Source: JANQJA01 sp047947185
Lineage (GTDB): Bacteria > Pseudomonadota > Gammaproteobacteria > Pseudomonadales > Azotimanducaceae
Assembly (NCBI GenBank): GCA_047947185.1
Contig: CP170502.1
Span: 558,001-622,000, forward strand
Length of the DNA: 64,000 nt
Reading direction: 5' to 3'
A program made the position numbers and the translations under genes. Positions 1-8,736 of this stretch are shown here, piece by piece (the stretch's first letter is position 1; each line of letters begins with the position of its first letter). The notes beneath the pieces were generated by a model, which did no database searches, was not told the DNA's origin, and was given only the letters and a program-made list of their open reading frames with translations.

Positions 1-14
1 GAACCTGTATGATG

Positions 15-36
15 CCCCGGCACCATAACGCCGGGG
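15..36. repeat. GC-rich inverted repeat at the window edge
   Basis: CCCCGGC at 15-21 pairs with GCCGGGG at 30-36 around an 8-nt loop. There is no T-run, so a Rho-independent terminator is not established. It lies just before the first coding region and may belong to the 3' end of a gene outside the window. Confidence 0.4.
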
Positions 37-41
37 ATTAA

Positions 42-1349
42 GTGTACAGAGTCACCTTTGCTATCCTGATCGCCTGCTTGCCGGTTGTGGGCCAGGCATC
101 GGTCGACATCAGCGGCTCGGTCCGGGCCCGCTACGAGGCTCTCGACAACCAGTACCGTGCAACGGGTCCAGAAAGTGACAGTCAGGTCGCCGCACGCACA
201 ACCCTGATGCTCGATTACAGTGCAAACCGCTGGTCAGTGACGGCAGAGATGATGGACTCGCGGGCATTTCTGCTGGCGGATGACGCAATCATCAACACCA
301 GCATCGTAAACATTACCGAGATTATCCAGGCCAGATTGAACTGGATCACAACAGACGGCAAGTTCAGGCTCAGCCTGGGCCGGTTCACACAGGATCTTGG
401 CACCCGGCGCCTTGTTGGCCGCAATAATTATCGAAACACAACCAATGCCTTCGCAGGCTTGCTGGCAAAGTACGGGTCGGGTGAAGATAACCGTTATACC
501 CTGTTTGTTGCCAGCCCCCTGCGCATCCGGCCAGCCGCAAGACCGGACCTGTTGAGTCCACGCTACGAAACCGACAACCAGGATGAATCCAGCCGTTTGA
601 TTGCCGTACACGGTCTTTTCCAACAGGTGATGGGCGAATTTGATGCGGAGACTTATTTCCTGCGGCTGAAGGAGGAGGATGACAAGGATGAACCCACGAC
701 CAACAAAAAGCTGAACACCCTCGGTGTTCGCCTGGTCAAACCCAGGTCCGGCGGTGAGTGGGATCTGGATACCGAAGCGATTTTCCAGTGGGGCAAGCGG
801 CGCCAGACGAACAGTCCGCTTGACCTTGATGACCTTGATGTCAGAGCTTTCCTGTTGAGTGCCCGTGCCGGTTTCATGCCCGGCGACAGCCAGCGCTGGT
901 CCCTGGCGTTTGATGTGGTCTCGGGTGACAAGGCGCTGACCAATAACCGGTTTGAGCGATTTGATACGCTTTACGGTCCCAGCGTTCCAGACTTCGGATT
1001 TACCGGCATCTACGGTGCTGTGTCCCGCGCCAACCTGATTGCACCGGAAGTTCGCTGGGAGTTTTTTGGCAAACAGCTTGATGCCTACCTGGCCTGGCGT
1101 GCCATCTGGCTTCAGAGTGCGTCGGATGCTTTTGGTCGCTCCGGCGTACATGACCCCGCGGGTGCATCGGGACGTTTTGCCGCCCAGCAGCTTCATGGGC
1201 AGGTCAGGTACTGGCTCATTGAGCAAAGGGTCAGGCTGGAGAGTGGCTTTGCGCTCCTGGTGCACGAGAAGTTCCTTCGGGCCGCGCCCAATGCGCCAGG
1301 TTTTGGTGATACCTCCTACGTATTTACCGCAATCAACTTCAGTTTCTGA
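42..1349 (+). CDS. alginate-export-type outer-membrane beta-barrel protein
   Basis: The 435-residue product starts with a hydrophobic signal peptide (cleavage likely after GQA, near residue 19). The mature part is rich in alternating hydrophobic/polar strands with frequent R-x-R/Y and G-R patterns and ends in F-x-F (NFSF), as expected of an outer-membrane beta-barrel. The segment SGSVRARYEALD and later LSLGRF resemble the alginate_exp family of porin-like proteins. The GTG start directly follows an in-frame TAA at 39-41, so no longer form is possible. Family assignment is by pattern; the substrate is unknown, and nothing nearby suggests alginate synthesis. It converges on the ABC permease with 5 bp between stops. 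Confidence 0.65.
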   Translation: MYRVTFAILIACLPVVGQASVDISGSVRARYEALDNQYRATGPESDSQVAARTTLMLDYSANRWSVTAEMMDSRAFLLADDAIINTSIVNITEIIQARLNWITTDGKFRLSLGRFTQDLGTRRLVGRNNYRNTTNAFAGLLAKYGSGEDNRYTLFVASPLRIRPAARPDLLSPRYETDNQDESSRLIAVHGLFQQVMGEFDAETYFLRLKEEDDKDEPTTNKKLNTLGVRLVKPRSGGEWDLDTEAIFQWGKRRQTNSPLDLDDLDVRAFLLSARAGFMPGDSQRWSLAFDVVSGDKALTNNRFERFDTLYGPSVPDFGFTGIYGAVSRANLIAPEVRWEFFGKQLDAYLAWRAIWLQSASDAFGRSGVHDPAGASGRFAAQQLHGQVRYWLIEQRVRLESGFALLVHEKFLRAAPNAPGFGDTSYVFTAINFSF

Positions 1350-1354
1350 CGCAG

Positions 1355-2455
1355 CTAGTCCAGCCGCTTTCGAAAACGCAGCACTGCCGCTGTCATCATG
1401 ACCAGGAAAAACACCAGTAACGGCCAGATTTCCGCCCGCATCTCACCCAGTTCAGCACCGCGCAACAGGATGCCACGTACAATCCGCAGGAAGTGGGTCA
1501 AAGGAAACATTTCCGCCAGAAGCTGGGCTGCCCGTGGCATTCCCTCAAAGGGGAACATGTAGCCCGAGAGCAACAACTGTGGCAGGAAAGTGATAAAAGT
1601 CATCTGGAATGCCTGGAACTGGCTGTCAGCCAGGGTTGATATCAGCAGTCCCAGGGTCAGGGTCGACGTCACAAAAAACAGCACCGCAATGCAGAAATCA
1701 AGCAGCGAGCCATTGATGGGCACATCAAACAGGTAGACACCGAGGAGCAGGATCAACCCCACCTGAACGTAGCCGATCACGATGTACGGAAGGATTTTCC
1801 CCACCATAAGTTCAAGGCTCTTGAGCGGTGTTGTAATCAGCAATTCCAGGTTGCCGCGTTCCTTTTCCCGCACAATTGCAATGGCGGTAAACAGCACCAT
1901 GGTTAAGGTCAGGATAACCCCGGTCAGGCCCGGGACAATAAACACCACGGAACGGCGTTCCGGGTTGTAGAAAGCCCGGAATGCAAAGACATCTTCCCTT
2001 TTGCCCTGCATCTGGTGCTGACCTGGCACCAGGGGCAACGCCAGTAACCCGCGCGCTGATGACAGCACGATGGGATCGCTGCCATCCACCATCACCTGTG
2101 CAACGCTCTCGCTACCACGCAATACACGTTCCTCAAAATCCGGCGGGATATACAGGCCAACAGAAATTTCACCACGCCGCAGCATACCCTGCAGTGCAGC
2201 ATTGGAATCGGCTTTCGCCACCAGGTCAATCACCTGGGTTGCGGCTGCATCCACAAGCAGGGCGCGGGATCCGCTTGTATCTGCCAGGTCAACATAGCCG
2301 GCGCGAAGGTGACGTACGTCCTGATTGATCGCGAACCCGAACAACAGGGTCATAACAATCGGAATACCCGCAATCATGCCGCCAGTGAGTCGGTCGCGCC
2401 TGAGGTGCCGCACCTCTTTCGCGGCAATTGCGAAAATTCGCTGTAATGAGATCAT
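1355..2455 (-). CDS. ABC-2 type transporter permease (YbhR/YhhJ-like)
   Basis: The 366-residue integral membrane protein has one N-terminal membrane segment (about residues 25-45), an extracytoplasmic domain of roughly 130 residues and a cluster of about five membrane segments to the end. The REKERGNLELLITTP stretch is the typical cytoplasmic coupling motif of ABC-2 exporters. The start overlaps the ATPase stop by 4 bp (ATGA), showing coupled translation. With the HlyD-like lipoprotein and TetR gene it forms a four-gene unit like E. coli cecR-ybhGFSR, but with one permease rather than two, so a homodimeric channel is inferred. Confidence 0.88.
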   Translation of the reverse strand: MISLQRIFAIAAKEVRHLRRDRLTGGMIAGIPIVMTLLFGFAINQDVRHLRAGYVDLADTSGSRALLVDAAATQVIDLVAKADSNAALQGMLRRGEISVGLYIPPDFEERVLRGSESVAQVMVDGSDPIVLSSARGLLALPLVPGQHQMQGKREDVFAFRAFYNPERRSVVFIVPGLTGVILTLTMVLFTAIAIVREKERGNLELLITTPLKSLELMVGKILPYIVIGYVQVGLILLLGVYLFDVPINGSLLDFCIAVLFFVTSTLTLGLLISTLADSQFQAFQMTFITFLPQLLLSGYMFPFEGMPRAAQLLAEMFPLTHFLRIVRGILLRGAELGEMRAEIWPLLVFFLVMMTAAVLRFRKRLD

Positions 2456-3378
2456 GCCGGCTCTCGCGTGGCCAGCACAAAAACATCCTCGAGGCTGGGT
2501 TCTGCCAGTTTGACGGTTGCCACCATACCCTTGTCGCGCAGCCTGTTTGCAATCAATGTTTCCGGGTCGGCTTCACGCTGGTTAACGAGGACATGCAGGC
2601 GCGTCGCAAGCTGTGCCACACTGAAGACCTGGGGCAAGTCAATCAGGCACTTGCGCAGTGCGCGTGTGTTGTCCCCGTCGACCTCCACCACGTTTGCTGC
2701 CAGGTCGCGCTTCAGCACCATTGGCTCACCTGCCGCAACCAGGCGGCCTTCATCCAGGATGGCGATATGATGGCAACGCTCAGCCTCGTCCATGAAGTGT
2801 GTGGAGACCAGAACCGTTGTGCCCTCATCCACCATGTCAAACAGGAATTCCCAGAACTCCCGCCGACTCTCGGGATCAACCGCGCTGGTTGGCTCGTCCA
2901 GAAAAAGCAGTTCCGGTTCGTGCAGCGTCGCAGCAGCCAGTGCCAGTCGTTGGCGCTGTCCGCCGCTCATGGTACCGGCCAGCTGGGCTTTTCTATCTGT
3001 CAGATGAAACTTCTCGAGCTGGCGAGCAATTCTCTGGCGCCGGGTCCGGCGTGGTGAACCATAAATCTGTCCCATGAACTCGAGGTTCTCGAGCACGGAC
3101 AGGTCCTCATAAAGGGAAAATCGCTGGGTCATGTAACCAATGCGGGTGCGCAGCTGTTCGGATTCCCGGGGAATTGCCAGTCCAAGCACGTTTGCCTCCC
3201 CATCCGTGGGTGCCAGCAGGCCACACAACATGCGGATTGTCGTGGACTTACCACTCCCGTTGGGCCCAAGAAACCCGTACACGCAGGCAGCAGGAATTGA
3301 GAGACTCACATGATCCACGGCCGTCAGGATGCCAAACGTTTTCGTCAAACCCTGCGTCTCTATTGCCAGGGCGTTCAT
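2452..3378 (-). CDS. ABC transporter ATP-binding protein (YbhF/DrrA-like)
   Basis: The 308-residue cytoplasmic ATPase has Walker A (GPNGSGKST, about residues 39-47), the signature MSGGQRQRLALA and Walker B FLDEPTSAVDPESR. The C-terminal LEDVFV element is common in DrrA/YbhF-type exporters. It has a single nucleotide-binding domain, about half the length of the duplicated E. coli YbhF. Its stop abuts the start of the permease, and it begins one base after the HlyD gene ends. It is inferred to power drug or lipid-like substrate efflux under the upstream TetR regulator. Confidence 0.9.
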   Translation of the reverse strand: MNALAIETQGLTKTFGILTAVDHVSLSIPAACVYGFLGPNGSGKSTTIRMLCGLLAPTDGEANVLGLAIPRESEQLRTRIGYMTQRFSLYEDLSVLENLEFMGQIYGSPRRTRRQRIARQLEKFHLTDRKAQLAGTMSGGQRQRLALAAATLHEPELLFLDEPTSAVDPESRREFWEFLFDMVDEGTTVLVSTHFMDEAERCHHIAILDEGRLVAAGEPMVLKRDLAANVVEVDGDNTRALRKCLIDLPQVFSVAQLATRLHVLVNQREADPETLIANRLRDKGMVATVKLAEPSLEDVFVLATREPA

Positions 3379-4374
3379 CTATTGCACACCGGGAAAGGTT
3401 ACCTGTACCGGAATGCCGGTAAGCAGTTTCGCCGCTGCCGGGTCCGTCAGTTCCACTTCTGCAAGGTAGGACAGGTGACTCCGGTCATGCTGGGTCAAGG
3501 CAAAGTAGGGAGTAAAACTGGCGTCATGTGCAACCCACCGAAGTCGCCCGGCATAGGGGGCTGCATGTCCGTCAACCGACACAGCGGCTTCGGCGCCCGG
3601 AGTAAGCAGTGTGCGCACAGGTGCTGGAATATGTATCCGGGCGTAGGGCATCTGGTCCCTGACAAGCACCAGCACAACCGCGCCAGGCAGCGGTCTTTCA
3701 CCCAACTCATAAATGACTGACTCCACCAGCCCGTCCAGGGGCGCGGTAACTGTGAGTCGGGATAACGACAACGCAATGTCAGCTACCTGTGCCTCCGCCA
3801 GCGCATACTGGCTTCTCGCCGCATCAATTGTTTCGGAGCGCGTCCCCTCCTCAAGCTCAGCCAGTTTTGCCTCGGCCTCCTGTTGCCTTGCGAGGGCTGT
3901 CTGGTATCGCCCCGCAAGGATGTCGACGTTATTTTTCGAGGAATAATTCTGGACAACCAGCGACCTTTCGCGGTCCAGCTCAATTTTCGCGGTCCTTGCA
4001 TCGCTGGTTGCTGCCGCCAGGCGCGAACGCGCTGCCGCAATATCCTGGGCACGCGGGCCGGCCTCCGCTTCCGCCAGTCGGGCGCGCGCGGTCGCGAGAT
4101 CAGCCCTGGCCCGCAGCATCATGTTGTTCACACGAGCCGGGTCCTGCCTGATCAGCGGTGTGCCGACGGTGACCCGGTCACCCTCTGTTACCATAACCTC
4201 GACAATCGGTTCTACGGAGTCTGCCGTCAGTTCAATGCGGTCCACCTCAAGCGTACCCAGTGAACTGATCTCAGACGGGGGTTGTGCACAACCGGCAAGC
4301 AGGGCCAGCACTATGACCAACAATTTGGCCGGCATCCGCCCGTGGCGGCCCACCCTATCCATCCTGTACTGCAT
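3379..4374 (-). CDS. HlyD-family periplasmic adaptor lipoprotein (YbhG-like)
   Basis: The 331-residue product has an N-terminal export segment ending in lipobox LLAGC, predicting a lipid-anchored periplasmic adaptor. An N-terminal biotinyl-lipoyl-like half is followed by a long coiled coil (RADLATARARLAEAEAG and later REQ/A-rich heptads) and a C-terminal beta-barrel/MP domain, the usual membrane-fusion-protein order. The listed start overlaps the TetR gene by 20 bp; an ATG 13 codons later (4335) gives a more standard lipoprotein signal and cannot be excluded. It would link the ABC-2 exporter to an outer-membrane channel, which is not encoded next to it. Confidence 0.85.
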   Translation of the reverse strand: MQYRMDRVGRHGRMPAKLLVIVLALLAGCAQPPSEISSLGTLEVDRIELTADSVEPIVEVMVTEGDRVTVGTPLIRQDPARVNNMMLRARADLATARARLAEAEAGPRAQDIAAARSRLAAATSDARTAKIELDRERSLVVQNYSSKNNVDILAGRYQTALARQQEAEAKLAELEEGTRSETIDAARSQYALAEAQVADIALSLSRLTVTAPLDGLVESVIYELGERPLPGAVVLVLVRDQMPYARIHIPAPVRTLLTPGAEAAVSVDGHAAPYAGRLRWVAHDASFTPYFALTQHDRSHLSYLAEVELTDPAAAKLLTGIPVQVTFPGVQ

Positions 4375-5011
4375 GCGGCACGCCTCCTTCAGTGAACAGC
4401 GTCCTGGTATGCGCGATCAGCACTTCAGCAAAACGCTCGTCATACTCAAAGCCAAGGATTGGCCTGAGCAGTGGTGCTGCCAGAAACGGGAACACACACA
4501 TGCCGACCACTGACAGCATCGTCAGGCGCGGATCGAGATCAGCCCGTATCCGTCCTCTGGCCATATCCGCCGCAATCCGGCCCGGCATCAATGCCAGTAC
4601 CCGCCGGGCAAACCGTTCCATGATGACTTGCTGGTATGCAACCTTGCCGCCCAGCACCTCACGCACCATCAACTGCGGCAGATAGGGTTCATTGACAATG
4701 GCACGGATATAACGATCGATAAAAGTTGAGGTCACCGTGTCATCCTCTGACGCGGCGACGTTTTCAACAACTTCAAGCAGGTGTTCAAGCCCACGCTCCA
4801 GTGCAGCGTGCGCCAGCCCTTCCTTGTTGCCAAAGTAATAACTCACCATGGCCGGCGTTACTCCCGCGGCCGCAGCAACCCGGCGCAGGCTGACCGCATC
4901 GACACCTTCAGCCGCAAACAGTCGACAGGCCTCGTCAAGCAGCGCCTCACGGGGATCCGTCCCGGCGGCATTTTCCTGGGGTCGTCCCGGCCGCTTTCCT
5001 CTTGTTGTCAT
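4355..5011 (-). CDS. TetR-family repressor of the adjacent exporter (CecR-like)
   Basis: The 218-residue protein has an N-terminal helix-turn-helix around residues 25-65 (VSLRRVAAAAGVTPAMVSYYFGNKEGL), the TetR signature. The helical C-terminal ligand domain resembles the DUF1956/CecR type. It is the first gene of the exporter unit, and a 22-bp inverted repeat begins 12 bp upstream of its start codon. Autorepression and control of the downstream HlyD-ABC genes are inferred from that arrangement. The inducer is unknown. Confidence 0.88.
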   Translation of the reverse strand: MTTRGKRPGRPQENAAGTDPREALLDEACRLFAAEGVDAVSLRRVAAAAGVTPAMVSYYFGNKEGLAHAALERGLEHLLEVVENVAASEDDTVTSTFIDRYIRAIVNEPYLPQLMVREVLGGKVAYQQVIMERFARRVLALMPGRIAADMARGRIRADLDPRLTMLSVVGMCVFPFLAAPLLRPILGFEYDERFAEVLIAHTRTLFTEGGVPHAVQDG

Positions 5012-5022
5012 GGCTACTCATA

Positions 5023-5044
5023 ATTAATTAAACAGTTGATTAAT
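5023..5044. promoter_or_regulatory. TetR-type operator candidate (22-bp imperfect palindrome)
   Basis: The half sites ATTAATnAA and TTnATTAAT face each other with four bases between them (5023-5031 and 5036-5044). The palindrome sits 12 bp before the TetR start and is strikingly AT-rich in a GC-rich context. It could control the exporter unit on the minus strand and possibly the divergent CoA-transferase at 5135. Confidence 0.6.
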
Positions 5045-5134
5045 TTAATCCCGCAATCCCAGCGATGCAAGTGGAATTTGCCTGAAGGTCGCACTGGGTT
5101 AGCATTGACACCTCTTTTCTTCCTGGACACCAGC

Positions 5135-6403
5135 ATGGCATCACCTCCGTTTGAAGGTATCCGCGTGGTCGAATTTGGCCAGTTTGTCGCTGTCCCCTTC
5201 TGCGGCCAGGTGCTTGCCGAGGGTGGTGCGGAAATTATCAAGGTGGAATCACCGGAGGGTGATCCCAACCGGCACATGGGGGAAGTTGCGCCCGGCGAAT
5301 CACGCATCTTCATCTCGCGCAACCGCGGCAAACACGCACTGCCACTGAAGCTGAGCGACCCCGGCGCAAAAAAGGTGATTGATGCCCTGCTTGACTGGGC
5401 TGATGTTGTCCTGATGAACTTCCGGCCAGGCCTGGCGGGGAAAATGGGCCTTGATGCCAGCGAACTGCAGCAACAGTTTCCCCGCCTGATCATCGGTGAG
5501 ATCACACCTTTTGGCAAAGCTGGCCCGGATGCGGCCCTACCGGGCATGGACATTGTGGTACAGGCGAGAACCGGTCTGATGGCTGCCATGGGACGGATTG
5601 TGGATGACCGACCGGCACCGGGTGACCCGGTCATTTCTGACTATATGGCAGCCATGTCGCTGGCCTATGGTGTTGCGTCTGCCCTCTTTCGCCGTGAGCG
5701 GACCGGCAAGGGCGGTGTGGTTGACGTCAGCCTGATGAAAGCGGCCATGACGCTGACCAACAACCAGCTGGTACGCGCTGAAGACCTGGACCGGGACAGG
5801 CACCAGGCAGAAATCGAGCACCTCAACAGACTGCGCCAGCAGGGCGCAACCTTCGCCGAGCAACTCGCAAGCGCTTCGAGCGCAAGGGTCCTGCCGCTAC
5901 GCGCTGTCTACTTTCGCACTTTTGATACGGGGGATGCGGCCATTGCGGTGGCCTGTGCCAGTCGCGGCCTGCAGGAGCGATTTATCAAGGCGCTGGGCCT
6001 GGAAGACCTTGGACATGTGAGGGGAGAAGCTTCCCCGGGAGATGACTATTACCTGGCGCTGGCGCGGGAAGTGGAGGACCTGATTCGCTCCCGGCCCGCC
6101 GAACACTGGTTAAGCGTACTGCGGGAGGCCGGGGTTCCCACCTCAACCGTCAAGCTGCCTGTTGAGATGTTCGAAGACGAACAGGCCATCGCAAATGACA
6201 TGTTCTATTTCGCAGAACACGGCACAGCCGGGCGCTTCCGGGTGCTTTCACCGCCGGTCAGCCTTGATGACAACGGCTTCACCGGGCAACCACTCACGGC
6301 ACCCTTTGGCAGCGAAACTGTTTCGATCTTGAGTGAACTGGGTTTCAGCGCATCTGACATAGACGCCCTGCTGGCCAGCGGCATTACCACCCAATCGCTG
6401 TGA
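5135..6403 (+). CDS. class III CoA-transferase (CaiB/BaiF family)
   Basis: The 422-residue protein has the family opening FEGIRVVEFGQFVAVPFCGQVLAE-type nucleotide-binding segment, split here only for description, and the PGMD motif in which Asp139 aligns with the catalytic Asp that forms the aspartyl-CoA anhydride. VDVSLMKA and the C-terminal PTSTVK region are also typical. The reading frame is open from 5036, but family alignment starts at the ATG at 5135. It should move CoA between carboxylic acids; the substrate is unknown. It stands alone on this strand, divergent from the TetR gene, and its stop is immediately followed by the stop of the converging hydrolase gene. Confidence 0.85.
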   Translation: MASPPFEGIRVVEFGQFVAVPFCGQVLAEGGAEIIKVESPEGDPNRHMGEVAPGESRIFISRNRGKHALPLKLSDPGAKKVIDALLDWADVVLMNFRPGLAGKMGLDASELQQQFPRLIIGEITPFGKAGPDAALPGMDIVVQARTGLMAAMGRIVDDRPAPGDPVISDYMAAMSLAYGVASALFRRERTGKGGVVDVSLMKAAMTLTNNQLVRAEDLDRDRHQAEIEHLNRLRQQGATFAEQLASASSARVLPLRAVYFRTFDTGDAAIAVACASRGLQERFIKALGLEDLGHVRGEASPGDDYYLALAREVEDLIRSRPAEHWLSVLREAGVPTSTVKLPVEMFEDEQAIANDMFYFAEHGTAGRFRVLSPPVSLDDNGFTGQPLTAPFGSETVSILSELGFSASDIDALLASGITTQSL

Positions 6404-7144
6404 TTACTGCCCTGCAGGTGTCAGCGCGCGCCGGAACATGGCGTGCACACGCTCCCAGTGTTTTTCAGCCGCAGCCCGGTTGTATCGCTCACCACCCGGG
6501 GGTGCAAATCCGTGCAGGGCATCTTCGAAGAAGTCTATCGTGTAGTTGACGCCCGCTGCGTCCAGCGCGGCTTTCATCACCCCCATTTCCTCCACCGTCG
6601 CCGTTGGATCATTGTTGGCCCAGCCGAAATAGACTTCCCCTTCGATTCTGTCAAGGTGCTTGTGCGGCGAGTCGTCTTTGTCGTTGACAAGCCAGGCACC
6701 GTGAATTGATGCAACCGCACCAAATTGGTCTGGAAATGTTTGCGCGAGCTTGAGTACCAGGGGCCCGCTCATGCAGAAACCCACCGCGCCCACCTTGCCG
6801 CCGGTGTCGGCACTCGGATTAGCCCCGGCAAATGCCAGCAACGCTTCAGCGTCGGGCACAATGCCATCACGCGTGACCGTCTGCATCAGTTCACGGCGGG
6901 CGTGCATGTCTTCATCACTGGCACTAAATTCCCGGTAAGGGCTTTTCCGATAGTAGAGAAACGGCAACAACACGTAGTAACCGGCGCTTGCGAGTCGCGA
7001 TGCCATGTCTTTCAGGGCTGGACGTATGCTGGGTGCATCCATCAGGTACAGGACCACCGGAAAGGGCCCACCCTCTTCCGGATGAAACTCAAAGGTTGGC
7101 ATGACGCCATCGGGCGTTTCAACTTCTACCTGCCGTTCAATCAT
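6404..7144 (-). CDS. dienelactone-hydrolase family protein
   Basis: The 246-residue cytoplasmic alpha/beta hydrolase carries a Cys nucleophile in GFCMSG (Cys124), an Asp in ANNDP (Asp179) and His211 in ALHGFA. This spacing matches the Cys-Asp-His triad of dienelactone hydrolases. Enzymes of this family open lactones in chlorocatechol breakdown, but many relatives have other ester substrates, so the exact reaction is not assigned. It lies 13 bp downstream of the PhnD-like gene and is probably co-transcribed with it. Confidence 0.82.
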   Translation of the reverse strand: MIERQVEVETPDGVMPTFEFHPEEGGPFPVVLYLMDAPSIRPALKDMASRLASAGYYVLLPFLYYRKSPYREFSASDEDMHARRELMQTVTRDGIVPDAEALLAFAGANPSADTGGKVGAVGFCMSGPLVLKLAQTFPDQFGAVASIHGAWLVNDKDDSPHKHLDRIEGEVYFGWANNDPTATVEEMGVMKAALDAAGVNYTIDFFEDALHGFAPPGGERYNRAAAEKHWERVHAMFRRALTPAGQ

Positions 7145-7157
7145 TCAACTGCTCCTG

Positions 7158-8021
7158 TTAAAAATCCCTGGGCAACACTGCCGCCGGTCGGGCCGGTGCG
7201 CCCCTGACTGACAGCGAGAGGTAAGCATCCGGTGAAACCTCAACCCAACCCTCGTCAATATCCGTCTCAGCCAGCAACGCCTGGCCAAAGGCGCTCTGTT
7301 GCAAGGTCGTCAGGGCCGCAACAACCTGATCCTGCTGTGCCACCGGCAGCCGCTTGTGGACAGCAATAACCGTTGAAGGAATCTTGTTTGTTTCAAAGAT
7401 CACCTGGAGCTTTAAATTCCGCGCGCGCTCAAATACGGTGAGGGGTACATGGTGAGTTGCACAGGCAGACACCTGGCCGTTCAACAGGGCGACAAAACAG
7501 GATTCGTGGTCGGCAAAATGATAGGTGGTGACCTCACCGCGTAAATCACTGGCATCCAGCGCCAGCTTGGCGAGCCGCGTGGTTGCCGCATCCGGGCGCG
7601 TCATGCCGACGGCGCGATTGCGAAGGTCAGTCAGCGACCGCGTATTAAAATCGTTGGTGACAAATATGGCGCTGAAATCCCGATCTGTCCTGACCAGCCG
7701 ATTATACCCGGCAGCCACTGCCTTCGCGGCATCCAGCGGACCAATCCAGACAATATCGAAAGCCCCTCGCTGCACCGCTTCAAAAAAAGTCTCGTAGTCG
7801 GGGGATGTATCGAAACTCACGGGTACACTCAGCGCAGCCGCCAGCACTTCCGCATAGCCGCCAAACTCTTTCCGGAGGCGGGTGTCCTTGAGAAACGGCA
7901 TGACACCAAAGTGCAGTGGTGCTGTGGTTTCCGGGTTATCAACTGTCGTTTCAGCACACGCGACATTCGTCCACCCAACAGCCAGGAACAGCAACAGGCC
8001 CACAATTGATGATCTCATCAC
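7158..8021 (-). CDS. PhnD-like phosphate/phosphonate-type periplasmic binding protein
   Basis: The 287-residue protein has a signal peptide (MMRSSIVGLLLFLAVGW..ACA) followed by a type-2 periplasmic-binding fold. Segments such as HFGVMPFLKDTRLRKEFGGYAEVL, FDIVWIGPLDA and SCFVALLNGQVSACATHHVPL (quoted in parts) are like PF12974 proteins. These usually deliver phosphonate or another oxyanion to an ABC importer, but no importer ATPase or permease is encoded nearby, so it may serve a remote transporter or act as a sensor. It is followed at 13 bp by the dienelactone hydrolase gene. Confidence 0.75.
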   Translation of the reverse strand: MMRSSIVGLLLFLAVGWTNVACAETTVDNPETTAPLHFGVMPFLKDTRLRKEFGGYAEVLAAALSVPVSFDTSPDYETFFEAVQRGAFDIVWIGPLDAAKAVAAGYNRLVRTDRDFSAIFVTNDFNTRSLTDLRNRAVGMTRPDAATTRLAKLALDASDLRGEVTTYHFADHESCFVALLNGQVSACATHHVPLTVFERARNLKLQVIFETNKIPSTVIAVHKRLPVAQQDQVVAALTTLQQSAFGQALLAETDIDEGWVEVSPDAYLSLSVRGAPARPAAVLPRDF

Positions 8022-8085
8022 GATGTCCTCCTGCCTGACAACAGCACCATGCTAACGCGACAGGTCACCAAACGCCAAACCGGCT

Positions 8086-8682
8086 TCAGGTACGACGCGG
8101 CCTGATCATGGGCGTGACGACCGGCGAATCGCCCACCTGGATTTCATCCATGATTTCAAAACCATGCCGCTGGTACAGTGAAATATTCATTGGATTGGAG
8201 GACTCGAGGTAGCCGAGCCAGCCGTTTTCATCAAGCATGGCCGTGGCGTGTTTCATTAACGCGGCCCCCATCCCCTTTTTCTGGTGACCCGGGTCAACAC
8301 CAATCATTGCGAGGTACCAGCAGTCCTCGTCATGGGGGTGGTAGCTTGTCATCTTTGCCAGCAGTTCGAACACTCCGGCGGGCTTTTCCGGTGCCAGGTT
8401 CGCCATCATCAGCGCCCCCATCGCTTCCTCGTCGGGGCTGACGCCGGGTGGCAGCCACATGGCCGCACCTTCAACGCCATCGGTAACAAAACAGGTATTC
8501 AAGCCAATCGACGGCCCACCATAATGTGTCGTCAGATCGCCAAATGTCGCCAGGTAGTTTTGTGCTGAAGGCATGATCCAGCGCATCAACGGGTCCGCGG
8601 CAAACGCCAGTGTCATGGTATACAACGCGCGCTCCCGATCACCTTCCATCGCTGTCCTGACATCTGGCTGATTCATTGACAT
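8086..8682 (-). CDS. GNAT-family N-acetyltransferase
   Basis: The 198-residue cytoplasmic protein contains the acetyl-CoA binding signature VDPGHQKKGMGAALMKHA (Q/R-x-x-G-x-G/A) in its second half, followed by GYLESSNPMNISLYQRHGFE, a standard GNAT C-terminal strand-helix. The acceptor molecule cannot be inferred. It is monocistronic, with 64 bp to the PhnD-like gene, and diverges from the nucleoside hydrolase gene. Confidence 0.85.
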   Translation of the reverse strand: MSMNQPDVRTAMEGDRERALYTMTLAFAADPLMRWIMPSAQNYLATFGDLTTHYGGPSIGLNTCFVTDGVEGAAMWLPPGVSPDEEAMGALMMANLAPEKPAGVFELLAKMTSYHPHDEDCWYLAMIGVDPGHQKKGMGAALMKHATAMLDENGWLGYLESSNPMNISLYQRHGFEIMDEIQVGDSPVVTPMIRPRRT

Positions 8683-8736
8683 TCTCCCGCTCTAGTGGCT
8701 CCATCCTAACCCTTAATCCCTGTGCCTGGAAACGCC

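Noticed and set aside
234..1265. 343-residue open frame opposite the outer-membrane protein
   Set aside because: No domain and no ribosome-binding context; the other strand has a signal peptide and barrel pattern.
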